A stretch of 23,218 nucleotides of DNA from Pseudomonadota bacterium (GCA_009936895.1 JAACDS010000031.1:1-23218); one strand, 5' to 3'; numbered from the stretch's first letter, positions 6,485 to 14,261 are shown. Numbers and translations: made by a program. Notes: generated from the letters alone by a model not told the origin.

Positions 6485-8053
6485 TTGCACGCACTAGATT
6501 GGACCGTCGTATGGATTTATCTTGCCGGCCTGATGCTGTTAGCACTCTATCTCAGCAGAAAGCAGGCTTCTTCAGAGGACTATTTTCTTGGTAGCCATCG
6601 GCTGTCCGCGAGCGCATTGGCCGCTTCGACCATCGCTACTCAATGCTCTACTAACAGTCTCTTAGGCGCTCCGGCATTCGTCGGCTTCGTCGCAGGTGGC
6701 GGAATGATTTGGCTGCAGTATGAGTTAGCAGTACCACTGGCCATGTTGGCTTTACTCTGGATTATGCTGCCGGCTAGACGTCACGGCGTCACATCCATCT
6801 ATGAAATTTTGGAGCTTCGGATTGGTCGGCGAGCGAGACTTACCGCAGCCGGCTGCTTCCTGCTTTTTCGTGGTGTTGCCACCGCCGTCACCATCTACGG
6901 TAGCGCGCTGGTTGTTTCGCTGCTGCTGGATCTAGATTTTGTCGCCGCGGTCTCGCTCATCATGGCTGCCACGCTGTTATACGACTATTTCGGAGGCCTT
7001 ACCGCTGTGGTGATCAGTGACGCTATCCAGTTAATCCTGCTCCTAGGTGCTGTGCTGTTTTCGCTGATCTACATTGGCGACCTGATCGATTGGAAGTTCT
7101 TCGTTGAGGAGCGCAAACAAACCCTCGTCAACGACTGGGGTTTTGGCGGGCAGGACTACGGTTTTTGGCCGATGTTAATCGGCGGCGTGTTTCTCTACGC
7201 CTCATACTACGGCTGCGATCAGAGTCAGGCCCAGCGCATCTTAGCCGCCCGAAGCGAAGCGGATACCGCTCGCGTCCTACTCTGGAACGGAATCTTTCGA
7301 TTCCCGATCGTTTTACTCTACTGTTTTTTAGGTCTTGGGTTAGCCGCACTCGCTGCTCAAGACCCACTTATTCTCGGGTCGCTGCCAGTCACGAGCAGCG
7401 GAGAGAAAAATTTAAACGTCGTCTTCCCAGCCTTTGTATTGAACTATTTCGAACCCGGATTTGTAGGCTTGGTTATGGTTGGTCTGATCGCCGCCTCGAT
7501 GTCGTCTATTGATTCCGCACTCAACAGTCTATCCGCTGTCACCGTTGAAGATTTTATCCGTCCGCGTTTATCCAATCACACGTCGCCGGCTAGGATGCTT
7601 TTGCTTGGCAGAGCCTGCACTATTCTGTGGGGACTGTTCGCGGTGGTCTGTGCTTTTCAGGTAGAAAACATCGCACCGACGGTTTTGGAAGCCGTGAACC
7701 ACGTCGGGTCTATGGTCAACGGGCCATTACTCGCCCTGATCGCGTCAGCGATACTGATGGAGCGCGTGTCCCAGACCGGCGCACTGATGGGATTCGCCGG
7801 AGGCCTGCTAATCAATCTGTTTGTCGCCGTCTACTTACCCAATGTCTCTTGGCTGTGGTGGAATGTCATTGGTTTCGTCGCGGCATTCGTCTGCATCGTG
7901 CTGGGCTCAGCCATCGCGAAACCGGCACCCAATCCAACGTCGGCGTCACCGCAGTCGTTCCAATCGGCAGCAAACGCACCTAAGAGCTATCCTTGGATAC
8001 TGCTCTCACAGTTTTTGATTATCCTCGCCGTCTGCATCGCACTGCAGTGGTGA
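6485..8053 (+). CDS. Sodium:solute symporter (SSS family)
   Basis: This is an inner-membrane sodium-coupled uptake carrier, 522 aa with about 13 hydrophobic segments. The N-terminal part has SSEDYFLGSHRLSA followed by STIATQCSTNS, the first-helix pattern of the family, and MSSIDSALNSLSA (from residue 339) is the conserved stretch that carries sodium-site residues in SSS proteins. The start TTG at 6485 gives MHALDWTVVWIYLAGLM with the SD at 6474-6477. It is divergent from the glucosylglycerate-type phosphorylase, and its 3' end is 2 nt from the convergent CoA-transferase gene. SSS carriers move sugars, proline, pantothenate, nucleosides and others; glucosylglycerate uptake is inferred from neighbours only. 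No paired regulator or small subunit is present. Confidence 0.85.
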   Translation: MHALDWTVVWIYLAGLMLLALYLSRKQASSEDYFLGSHRLSASALAASTIATQCSTNSLLGAPAFVGFVAGGGMIWLQYELAVPLAMLALLWIMLPARRHGVTSIYEILELRIGRRARLTAAGCFLLFRGVATAVTIYGSALVVSLLLDLDFVAAVSLIMAATLLYDYFGGLTAVVISDAIQLILLLGAVLFSLIYIGDLIDWKFFVEERKQTLVNDWGFGGQDYGFWPMLIGGVFLYASYYGCDQSQAQRILAARSEADTARVLLWNGIFRFPIVLLYCFLGLGLAALAAQDPLILGSLPVTSSGEKNLNVVFPAFVLNYFEPGFVGLVMVGLIAASMSSIDSALNSLSAVTVEDFIRPRLSNHTSPARMLLLGRACTILWGLFAVVCAFQVENIAPTVLEAVNHVGSMVNGPLLALIASAILMERVSQTGALMGFAGGLLINLFVAVYLPNVSWLWWNVIGFVAAFVCIVLGSAIAKPAPNPTSASPQSFQSAANAPKSYPWILLSQFLIILAVCIALQW

Positions 8054-8055
8054 CC

Positions 8056-9243
8056 TCAGATCACGCCCGCAGCCTTCAACCGGTCTAGGTCTTCGGCACT
8101 CAAGTTTAGTGCACCGTAAACTTCGTCATTGTGCGCACCAATTTCCGGATAGAACTCAGGCTCCGTCAGATCGTAATCCGAAAATCGAATCGGACTGGTG
8201 GGCAACACCACCTCACCTAGCAACTCATGATTTTTGTAGTGCAGCATTCCCCGCTCGTGCAAGTGACGATCATCACGCACTTCATCAATGGTGCGAATGG
8301 GTGCGACAGGGATGCGGTTCGCGCGTAGTTCTTCGTAGGCTTCATCTCGCGTACGTTCCACCGTCCAGGCATTAATCATCGCATCGATCAAGTGCTCGCG
8401 TTTTTTGCGCGCCATGGAATTGCGGTAGTCACGATTGTCTTTGTCATCCAAACGACCAATCACTTTCAGCAGGTTGTGCCAATGGGTTTCGGCGACACAG
8501 ATCACCACGATCCATCCGTCCTTACAGGGGTAGCGACCATAGGGGCATACATTGGAAGGAGAGCGTGCGCTGTTCCGCGGCGGCAGTTCACCGGTGGCGT
8601 GATGAATACTCAGCTCCGAACTCAGGGTGAAATACATGGCTTCCAGCATCGATACTTCAACACGTGTGCCACGTCCTGTGGCGGCACGCCCCTGCAGAGC
8701 CGCCAGCACCCCAGCGTACATATGTATACCGCCCATGATATCGCAGGGAGCCCCTCCGGATCTGCTCGGCGGCGAATCGGCGTCACCCGTGGCACTCATA
8801 ACTCCAGAAGCTGCTTGAATCGTGTGATCCATGGCAAGCAGATCCTGATCGGGCCCCGATAAGCCGTAGCCGGTGCCCGAGCCGTAAATCAGCGTTGGAT
8901 TCATGTCTTTCAACGCCTCCCAACCCACTCCTAGGCGATCCATCACTCCCGGCGCATAATTTTCCAGCAAAACATCAGCGTCTTTGACCAACTCGCGCAG
9001 CAGTTTCTTTCCCTCTTCATCGCGAAGATTCAGGGTGATGCTTCTCTTGTTTGAATTGAGCATGGCGAAGGACAGCGGTGTTTTCGCACCACCGGCGCCA
9101 CGCAGACGTTCGCCGGCCAACGGCTCCACCTTGATAACGTCTGCACCGGCCTGAGCAAACAAAAAGGCAGCATACGGCCCCTGATAAATTTGCGTCAGAT
9201 CAATGACTTTAACGCCCGCAAGCGGTTTATTTTGCGCTGCCAT
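8056..9243 (-). CDS. CaiB/BaiF family (type III) CoA-transferase
   Basis: Type III CoA-transferases move CoA between acyl groups in catabolic pathways. The product starts with PLAGVKVIDLTQIYQGPYAA, contains ADVIKVEP and NSNKRSITLNL, and has the family aspartate (residue 168 from this start) in APCDIMGGIHM, in line with the catalytic Asp169 of formyl-CoA and carnitine CoA-transferases. Length is 395 aa, the full normal size. The start is ATG at 9243, with GGGGAG 8 nt upstream; a TTG at 9246 is also possible. The SDR gene ends only a few nt upstream, so the two form an operon whose promoter carries the 10287-10304 palindrome. The acyl substrate is unknown. Alpha-methylacyl-CoA racemase, a relative, is a less likely alternative. 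Confidence 0.88.
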   Translation of the reverse strand: MAAQNKPLAGVKVIDLTQIYQGPYAAFLFAQAGADVIKVEPLAGERLRGAGGAKTPLSFAMLNSNKRSITLNLRDEEGKKLLRELVKDADVLLENYAPGVMDRLGVGWEALKDMNPTLIYGSGTGYGLSGPDQDLLAMDHTIQAASGVMSATGDADSPPSRSGGAPCDIMGGIHMYAGVLAALQGRAATGRGTRVEVSMLEAMYFTLSSELSIHHATGELPPRNSARSPSNVCPYGRYPCKDGWIVVICVAETHWHNLLKVIGRLDDKDNRDYRNSMARKKREHLIDAMINAWTVERTRDEAYEELRANRIPVAPIRTIDEVRDDRHLHERGMLHYKNHELLGEVVLPTSPIRFSDYDLTEPEFYPEIGAHNDEVYGALNLSAEDLDRLKAAGVI

Positions 9244-9247
9244 CAAA

Positions 9248-10225
9248 TCAACTCCCCAATAGCTGGCTTACCATCGATTCTGACACATTCCACAGGCGGT
9301 CTGCTTGCTCAACATCAACCGCATAGTCACGCACACCACCTCGGAAACTAGGGTCATCGGGGACCACGTCAGCGACGCCGCAATTTTCAAGGTAAGCGCC
9401 GCCCTTGCCGGACAACTCCAGCGCAGTTGCGGCATAAATAGAGGTAGCTGCTCCTTGCGCAACGGTTTTGATACCGCCCTGATCAGCGTCTTCCGGGTTG
9501 GTTGCGGACGTCGCGTTGTCCTTAACGAGTTGTTCAATTTCTTCCGCCGCCAGATGCCGCCCTATTGGTGTCGCAATCGCACCCGGGTGAACGGAAAAGG
9601 CCTCTACGCCGCGATCTGAAAATCGGGCATTCAGGCCAACTGCAAACAACGCATTTGCCGTTTTTGACTGGCCATACGCCTGCCATTTGTCGTATGCACG
9701 CTTGGCATACTGGATATCATCAAAGACCACCGGCGACATCCGGTGCGCCATAGAGGTAAGCGATACCACACGCGAAGGTCCACCCGCCAAAAGCAAAGGC
9801 ATCAAACACTTAGTGAAATAAAAGTGACCTATGTGATTTGAGCCAAACTGAAGCTCCAAACCGTCTTCGGTCTGGGCGAGCGGACAAGCCATGACCCCCG
9901 CGTTGTTCATGAGGATGTCCAGACGATCGAAACGCCGCAGGCATTCGGTTGCTGCCGCTTCGACCTTCGCCAGGGATCCCAGATCCAGCACCACGATGCT
10001 GATGTTGTGATTGCCGGTGGACGCGACGATGGATGCTCTCGCCGCTTCGGCCTGCTGCGTGTTACGGGCCGCAATCACAACTTCAGCGCCCTTGGATGCC
10101 AACGCTCGAACGGTCTCTACCCCAATGCCTGAGGCGCCACCGGTCACCAACGCTCGCTTCCCCGTGAGGTCCATTCCATCCAGCACCTCATCAGCGGTCG
10201 ATCGATGATTAAAAGAACCCGACAT
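9248..10225 (-). CDS. Short-chain dehydrogenase/reductase, retinol-dehydrogenase-like
   Basis: This is an NAD(P)-dependent oxidoreductase with a Rossmann fold. The cofactor motif is TGGASGIG (residues 28-35), the structural motif NNAG (107-110), and the catalytic set S158, Y184 and K188 (YGQSK). The layout, FGSNHIGHF then SLTSMAHR, is that of the retinol-dehydrogenase/WWOX-like group of SDRs acting on alcohols or ketones. AARN after the second strand suggests NADP. Length is 325 aa. The start ATG at 10225 has AAAGGAG 6 nt upstream, an excellent SD. The gene leads an operon with the CoA-transferase and lies behind a predicted promoter overlapped by a palindrome shared with the molybdenum hydroxylase operon. 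The substrate is unknown. Confidence 0.88.
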   Translation of the reverse strand: MSGSFNHRSTADEVLDGMDLTGKRALVTGGASGIGVETVRALASKGAEVVIAARNTQQAEAARASIVASTGNHNISIVVLDLGSLAKVEAAATECLRRFDRLDILMNNAGVMACPLAQTEDGLELQFGSNHIGHFYFTKCLMPLLLAGGPSRVVSLTSMAHRMSPVVFDDIQYAKRAYDKWQAYGQSKTANALFAVGLNARFSDRGVEAFSVHPGAIATPIGRHLAAEEIEQLVKDNATSATNPEDADQGGIKTVAQGAATSIYAATALELSGKGGAYLENCGVADVVPDDPSFRGGVRDYAVDVEQADRLWNVSESMVSQLLGS

Positions 10226-10283
10226 GTCCTACTCCTTTAGCCAGCCTTTATGACGTCCGTCCATTTCGCCCTGAGCGCCCGAA

Positions 10284-10312
10284 ATGATACGAGACGGTTC
10301 GTATTGTTTTAA
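10284..10312 (-). promoter_or_regulatory. Predicted promoter of the SDR/CoA-transferase operon
   Basis: On the minus strand TTAAAA (10307-10312) and TATCAT (10284-10289) are separated by 17 nt. They match the sigma-70 consensus at 4 of 6 and 5 of 6 positions. The spacer is filled by the palindromic operator candidate. Confidence 0.5.
10287..10304. promoter_or_regulatory. TetR-type operator candidate, copy 1
   Basis: ATACGAGACGGTTCGTAT has perfect 6-nt inverted arms (ATACGA/TCGTAT) around GACGGT. CGAGACGGTTCGTATTGT (10290-10307) recurs exactly at 14219-14236. It sits between the predicted -35 and -10, where a bound repressor would block RNA polymerase. Confidence 0.65.
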
Positions 10313-10392
10313 GCGTAACACTCTTTCGTGGGGGCCTGAAAGCCTCTACTTTTGCGAGAGTCTCACCGTAATCTCGTTAAGCCTGGATGGCG

Positions 10393-11004
10393 TTACGCCT
10401 CAGAGAGCACTTGATCCACAAGCGTCCTGATGTAGCCCTTACTCACTTTTTCGAAGCGAATAAGGACCTTGTACCAAACCGCGCCGTACAGAGCATCGAT
10501 CAGAAGGTCGATATCGAAATGGGCGGGAAACAGATTCTCGTCTTGAGCCCGGCGGAATGCGTCTGCAATCAGCTTAATACGGGGCGCATAGACCGCCTCT
10601 TCCATACGCTTGTACAACTGCGGGTCGCGGTGCGCTTCCGCCAGAACGCAGATGGCTGCCTGTCGGCTATCGGCTCGGCTAAGGATTTGGCCAAAGGAGA
10701 ACAATGATTTTTCCAGATAGCCCTGTAAGGGGCTTGTGCCGTCGTAGGGTGCCAAGGGTGGTAACAGGCGATCCCGCCATACCTCGAGAACCAGATCAGC
10801 ACGAGAAGGCCACCAGCGATAAATTGTCTGCTTCCCCACGCCGGCCTGACTGGCAACTTTTTCAATGGAAAAATCGATGTAACCCGAGGAGCCCAGCAAC
10901 TTTACAGTTGCATCAAGAATCGCTTCATGAGAGTTCGAGTTTCGACGTTTGACGTTTGCTTTTTGTTGCATGTCTGCCACTGTTGAGACTTTGGGTCGGA
11001 TCAT
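10393..11004 (-). CDS. TetR/AcrR family transcriptional regulator
   Basis: The 203-aa protein has an N-terminal TetR helix-turn-helix: HEAILDATVKLLGSSGY, then FSIEKVASQAGVGKQTIYRWW at about residues 45-65 with the usual IYxxW recognition helix end. The C-terminal half is a helical ligand/dimer domain ending in IRTLVDQVLSE. Such proteins are usually local repressors released by a small molecule. Two copies of a palindrome flank this gene in the promoters of the SDR/CoA-transferase and molybdenum-hydroxylase operons, so it probably controls both. The start ATG at 11004 has GAGG 4 nt upstream, slightly tight; an ATG at 10971 is an alternative with a poor SD. No copy of the palindrome lies right before this gene, so autoregulation would need read-through. 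Confidence 0.88.
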   Translation of the reverse strand: MIRPKVSTVADMQQKANVKRRNSNSHEAILDATVKLLGSSGYIDFSIEKVASQAGVGKQTIYRWWPSRADLVLEVWRDRLLPPLAPYDGTSPLQGYLEKSLFSFGQILSRADSRQAAICVLAEAHRDPQLYKRMEEAVYAPRIKLIADAFRRAQDENLFPAHFDIDLLIDALYGAVWYKVLIRFEKVSKGYIRTLVDQVLSEA

Positions 11005-11064
11005 CTCACCTCACGAGTCGCTTTGACAGAACACGCCCTAAAACGCCCGGTTGAAACGCCGACG

Positions 11065-11460
11065 CTAGGGCGCCCTGTAGTCGTAAATCACGCCGCGTGT
11101 CACATACTGCAATGTAAATTCGCTGGATCTTTTGTGCTCAGGATCCTCGCCGTAAGCAGCAAGCGCCGCTTCGTCTTTGAAGGTCATGGTAAATGCCACG
11201 CCAAAGCTGTCATCAACAACTTCGCGCTCGCTCATGACCGGTGTACCAACCACAACAGACTCCACCATCGACAAATTCTCAAGGGCTTTGACGGATCGGG
11301 TGATTTCCTCAACCACCCCGCTGGGCGTATCGGCTTTCAGCCAAAACACCACGGTGTGGTAGACCTTTCCGGTCTCAGCCTTTGCTGGCACGGCGGAAAG
11401 AGCCACGACCAGCGATGTTATTGTTAACAGAATTGGTAAGAGTGAACGCCTAAAAGTCAT
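11065..11460 (-). CDS. Secreted Dabb-domain (stress-responsive A/B barrel) protein
   Basis: The 131-aa product begins with a signal peptide (MTFRRSLLPILLTITSLVVA..., cleavage after AKA near residue 28), followed by one Dabb domain: KVYHTVVFWLKAD, then KALENLSMVESVVVG and the FTMTFKDEAALAAYGEDPEHKR pattern typical of this fold. Dabb domains form dimeric ferredoxin-like barrels with varied roles, and an exported copy is less usual. The frame continues upstream to 11505, but ATG at 11460 has GGAG 7 nt before it and gives a clean signal peptide. It lies 74 nt downstream of the molybdenum hydroxylase large subunit on the same strand, with no clear terminator between, so it may be co-transcribed with that periplasmic enzyme. 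Function unknown. Confidence 0.8.
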   Translation of the reverse strand: MTFRRSLLPILLTITSLVVALSAVPAKAETGKVYHTVVFWLKADTPSGVVEEITRSVKALENLSMVESVVVGTPVMSEREVVDDSFGVAFTMTFKDEAALAAYGEDPEHKRSSEFTLQYVTRGVIYDYRAP

Positions 11461-11534
11461 ATCGGGTCTCCGTTGATTTAAACCATCAGTGTCGTTTGTC
11501 CTCACCCAGCGCGACTGCTGTCTTTGCGCTGCGG

Positions 11535-13712
11535 TTAGATATCTGCAAAGCGAATGGGCAGACTCAGGGCGCGAAAACCACTGGCGTCGCGAATCGCATT
11601 AGCAATAGCTGGCGGGCCTGCTACGAGGGCAACCTCGCCAGCACCCGTTGGCGGCAAGTTCGGCTGATCGATAATGTCAATATCGAGAGTCGGCATGTTT
11701 CTCATCCGAGGAATGGTGTAGTTGTCAAAGTTCGAACTTTGAATGGTATTGTCGGCGACCTCGAAACGTTCGAGCAGCGCCATGCCAATACTCCACACCA
11801 GATTACTTTCAATCTGCGCGCGAAGCTGGTCCGGATTGACGGCCATGCCCACGTCCTGAGCACAGCATAGGTGCAGGACATTAATCTGCTGATTCACCTC
11901 ATCCACAAAAACATCGGCACTGACCGCCACAAAACATCGGCCGTCGTATATGCCGCAAGCAAAGCCTCGACCGTAACCGGCGGCTTCAGGGAGGCGCCGT
12001 TTCGCGCTCAGCTTGCGCACTGTGGCTAAGCAATGGGCCAAGCGAGGCTGCTCGCCCTGCATTTGCGCAATCTTAAAGGCTACCGGCTCCTTGCCCTGCA
12101 GTACCGCCAGTTCATCCATGGCAGATTCAATGGCAAAGATAGCGGACGCACCGTTCAACGAACGCCAAACACCGAGATCTATTGGCAGATCAACGTCTTC
12201 GCATTCCACACGCTGATGCGGTGCCTGGTAAGGAGCGATGGCACCCTTCACCACACCAGAATCGTCGGACAGTCGTGCGACGGGCAACAGCCAGCCCGGC
12301 AGCCGTTCCCGGGCAAACACCACGTGGCCCGTCACATAGCCGTACCACCAGTCCGTTAGGTTACCCTGATCGTCGCTCGCAATTCTTATTCGATGCGCTG
12401 ACGCGGGCCGGCTGCGGCTGGCCATAAATTCGTCAGCCCGGGTCCACTGAACTTTCACCGGGCGCCCCACCGCTCGGGCAAGCCTCACCGCATCTCGCTC
12501 CACTTCATAATGCTCGCGCCCGCCAAAACCGCCACCAAGACGCTGGAGGTAAATCACCACATCTGATTCAGAAAGCCCGGTATCCATAGACGCGAAGCGC
12601 TGCATACCAAAGGGATCCTGAGTGCCGGTCCAGATTTCCAGACGATGATCTGCGCCTGCATCATTAAAACGCGCAATGGCCGCTCTGGGCTCTTGGGCGG
12701 CATGGGTCTGCACCTGTACATCAAAACGCAGATCAACAGACCAATCGGCATTCCGTCGATGGGCCTTGTCCTGAAGAATATGTTCTAAATCACCGGCGGC
12801 CATTTTCCCATCGACATCGATTAGGCGGCTAATTTCTTCTTCGGTTATCGGTTGCTGCAGATCCCAAGTCACCTGGATCTGCGCAATAGCCTTGTCCACA
12901 GCCCTCGGTGTGGTACACACCACTCCGACGAAGTCGCCCTCCTCAACCAAGGTCACAACGCCCCGAACCTCCGCGACACCCGAGGTGTCCAAGGACGCAA
13001 TCTGTGCGCTGCGGACCGGCGGTTGCACAGCACGACCGTACAAAACCCCTGTCATCGGAACATCGGCGGTATAGACACGGCCACCGGTTACCAGGTCTCG
13101 AATGCCCAAGGGACTTTTGGGGTGCCCTACCTGTGTTTTCTGACGCCCACTGTCAAAAGCATAAAGCGCAGGTACTGCCTGATCGGATTCACGTTCGATC
13201 ACCAAACCCGTGTCATCGACTAAATCGGCATAGCTTACTTTGCGCCGGTCAGACGTTTGAAAGCCGCCGACATCATCGAGCACAGCAGCCACCGGTTCGC
13301 CAAGCTTGACGGCGGCGCGATCTCTCAAGCCTTCACGCAACGTCGCAGCGGCAATGGCCAAGGGACGCGAAAATGCGGTCATTGACATGCTGCCTGCAGT
13401 AACCGCCAGCGGTGGTACATCACTGGTAGATGGCTGCACACCCTGAATGTCTTCGACGTCGATGTTCAGTTCTTCAGCCACAATTTGCGCCAGACCGGAG
13501 TTCGCGTTCTGCCCCATATCAACTCTTGGAAAAAACATATGGCAGACACCGCCAGGACGGATTTGCACCCAAGCTGCGCCAGAGGTTTCGTCAGGAAAAA
13601 TGATCGTTGGAGCAACGGCGACGGCGTGTTTACTCAGTGCGTACACTCCGGTCACGCCAGCCGCCACCCAACCCGTCGCGATCAAAAAATTACGGCGAGA
13701 TATGGAGACCAT
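11535..13712 (-). CDS. Molybdenum hydroxylase large subunit, isoquinoline 1-oxidoreductase beta type
   Basis: This is the molybdopterin subunit of a xanthine-oxidase-superfamily enzyme, hydroxylating an aldehyde or N-heterocycle with water. It is 725 aa. It starts with SRRNFLIATGWVAAGVTGVYA, a twin-arginine signal, so the folded enzyme should be exported to the periplasm. RLGGGFGGRE matches the pterin-binding loop, and GAGEVALVAGPPAIANAI holds the active-site glutamate (about E693). The ATG shares one base with the TAA of the 2Fe-2S subunit gene (TAATG), so translation is coupled. No FAD subunit, cytochrome or XdhC-like cofactor-insertion gene is seen nearby, so the electron acceptor is unknown. 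The two-subunit plan fits IorAB-type dehydrogenases. The substrate cannot be told from sequence. Confidence 0.88.
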   Translation of the reverse strand: MVSISRRNFLIATGWVAAGVTGVYALSKHAVAVAPTIIFPDETSGAAWVQIRPGGVCHMFFPRVDMGQNANSGLAQIVAEELNIDVEDIQGVQPSTSDVPPLAVTAGSMSMTAFSRPLAIAAATLREGLRDRAAVKLGEPVAAVLDDVGGFQTSDRRKVSYADLVDDTGLVIERESDQAVPALYAFDSGRQKTQVGHPKSPLGIRDLVTGGRVYTADVPMTGVLYGRAVQPPVRSAQIASLDTSGVAEVRGVVTLVEEGDFVGVVCTTPRAVDKAIAQIQVTWDLQQPITEEEISRLIDVDGKMAAGDLEHILQDKAHRRNADWSVDLRFDVQVQTHAAQEPRAAIARFNDAGADHRLEIWTGTQDPFGMQRFASMDTGLSESDVVIYLQRLGGGFGGREHYEVERDAVRLARAVGRPVKVQWTRADEFMASRSRPASAHRIRIASDDQGNLTDWWYGYVTGHVVFARERLPGWLLPVARLSDDSGVVKGAIAPYQAPHQRVECEDVDLPIDLGVWRSLNGASAIFAIESAMDELAVLQGKEPVAFKIAQMQGEQPRLAHCLATVRKLSAKRRLPEAAGYGRGFACGIYDGRCFVAVSADVFVDEVNQQINVLHLCCAQDVGMAVNPDQLRAQIESNLVWSIGMALLERFEVADNTIQSSNFDNYTIPRMRNMPTLDIDIIDQPNLPPTGAGEVALVAGPPAIANAIRDASGFRALSLPIRFADI

Positions 13713-14182
13713 TACGAAGTACTCCGCATGACGAGGGCCGCCTTCTTGATGGACTTGCGGATACGGTCATAGGTGCCACATCGACACAGATTGCCGCTCA
13801 TGACGCTGTCGATATCCGCATCGGTTGGATCGGGCTTATCGCCAACCAACGCCAGTGCCTGCATGATCTGGCCGGACTGACAGAAGCCACACTGAGGCAC
13901 GTTTTCATCAATCCAAGCTTGCTGCAAAGGGTGCAAACTGCCGTCGCCGCTCGCGAGTCCCTCGATAGTCAGTATGTTTTTGTTCTCAACATCTGCGATC
14001 GAAATCAGACAACTGTTTATTGCGGAACCATCGACGTGCACTACGCACGCTCCGCATTGACCGATACCGCAGCTAAACTTTGTCCCCGCTAGACCAAGGT
14101 GCTCGCGCAGAACGGTAAGCAACGTTTCATCGCGCCAGTCGGCTGCCACGTGATGCTCGACCTCATTCACTCTCACTTTCAT
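13712..14182 (-). CDS. Molybdenum hydroxylase 2Fe-2S subunit, isoquinoline 1-oxidoreductase alpha type
   Basis: This small subunit carries electrons from the molybdenum site through two 2Fe-2S clusters. The plant-ferredoxin-type cluster uses CGIGQCGAC plus a later Cys (C38, C43, C46, C58); the C-terminal helical cluster uses CGFC and CRC (C98, C101, C133, C135). Length is 156 aa from ATG 14182, normal for the family. An ATG at 14209 would add 9 residues, but it lies 2 nt from the predicted -10 and has no SD, so the later ATG (MKVRVNEVEHHV) is preferred. It has no signal of its own and would be exported bound to the large subunit, which carries the twin-arginine signal. The gene begins directly behind a predicted promoter with an operator-like palindrome. 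Confidence 0.9.
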   Translation of the reverse strand: MKVRVNEVEHHVAADWRDETLLTVLREHLGLAGTKFSCGIGQCGACVVHVDGSAINSCLISIADVENKNILTIEGLASGDGSLHPLQQAWIDENVPQCGFCQSGQIMQALALVGDKPDPTDADIDSVMSGNLCRCGTYDRIRKSIKKAALVMRSTS

Positions 14183-14210
14183 AGCTGCCCTGCCCCTACG
14201 CTTTGGCATG

Positions 14211-14239
14211 ATGCTATGCGAGACGGTTCGTATTGTCTA
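14211..14239 (-). promoter_or_regulatory. Predicted promoter of the molybdenum hydroxylase operon
   Basis: On the minus strand TAGACA (14234-14239, 5 of 6 to consensus) and TAGCAT (14211-14216, 4 of 6) are 17 nt apart. As at the SDR promoter, the spacer is occupied by the shared palindrome. Confidence 0.5.
14216..14233. promoter_or_regulatory. TetR-type operator candidate, copy 2
   Basis: ATGCGAGACGGTTCGTAT differs from the 10287-10304 copy by a single base (third position). The shared sequence continues with TGT to 14236. One arm mismatch suggests slightly weaker binding than copy 1. Confidence 0.65.
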
Positions 14240-14240
14240 G

Positions 14241-14261
14241 GATGAGGCGTTATCCCTCATC
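14241..14261. repeat. Perfect 7-bp hairpin beside the operator
   Basis: GATGAGG (14241-14247) and CCTCATC (14255-14261) flank a 7-nt loop. There is no T-run on either side, so it is not a standard terminator. It lies between the end of the isocitrate dehydrogenase gene and the -35 of the molybdenum hydroxylase promoter. Confidence 0.4.

Noticed and set aside
11023..11028. TTGACA, a perfect -35 on the + strand
   Set aside because: No matching -10 at 16-18 nt, and there is no + strand gene downstream; it would only drive antisense RNA into the Dabb gene.
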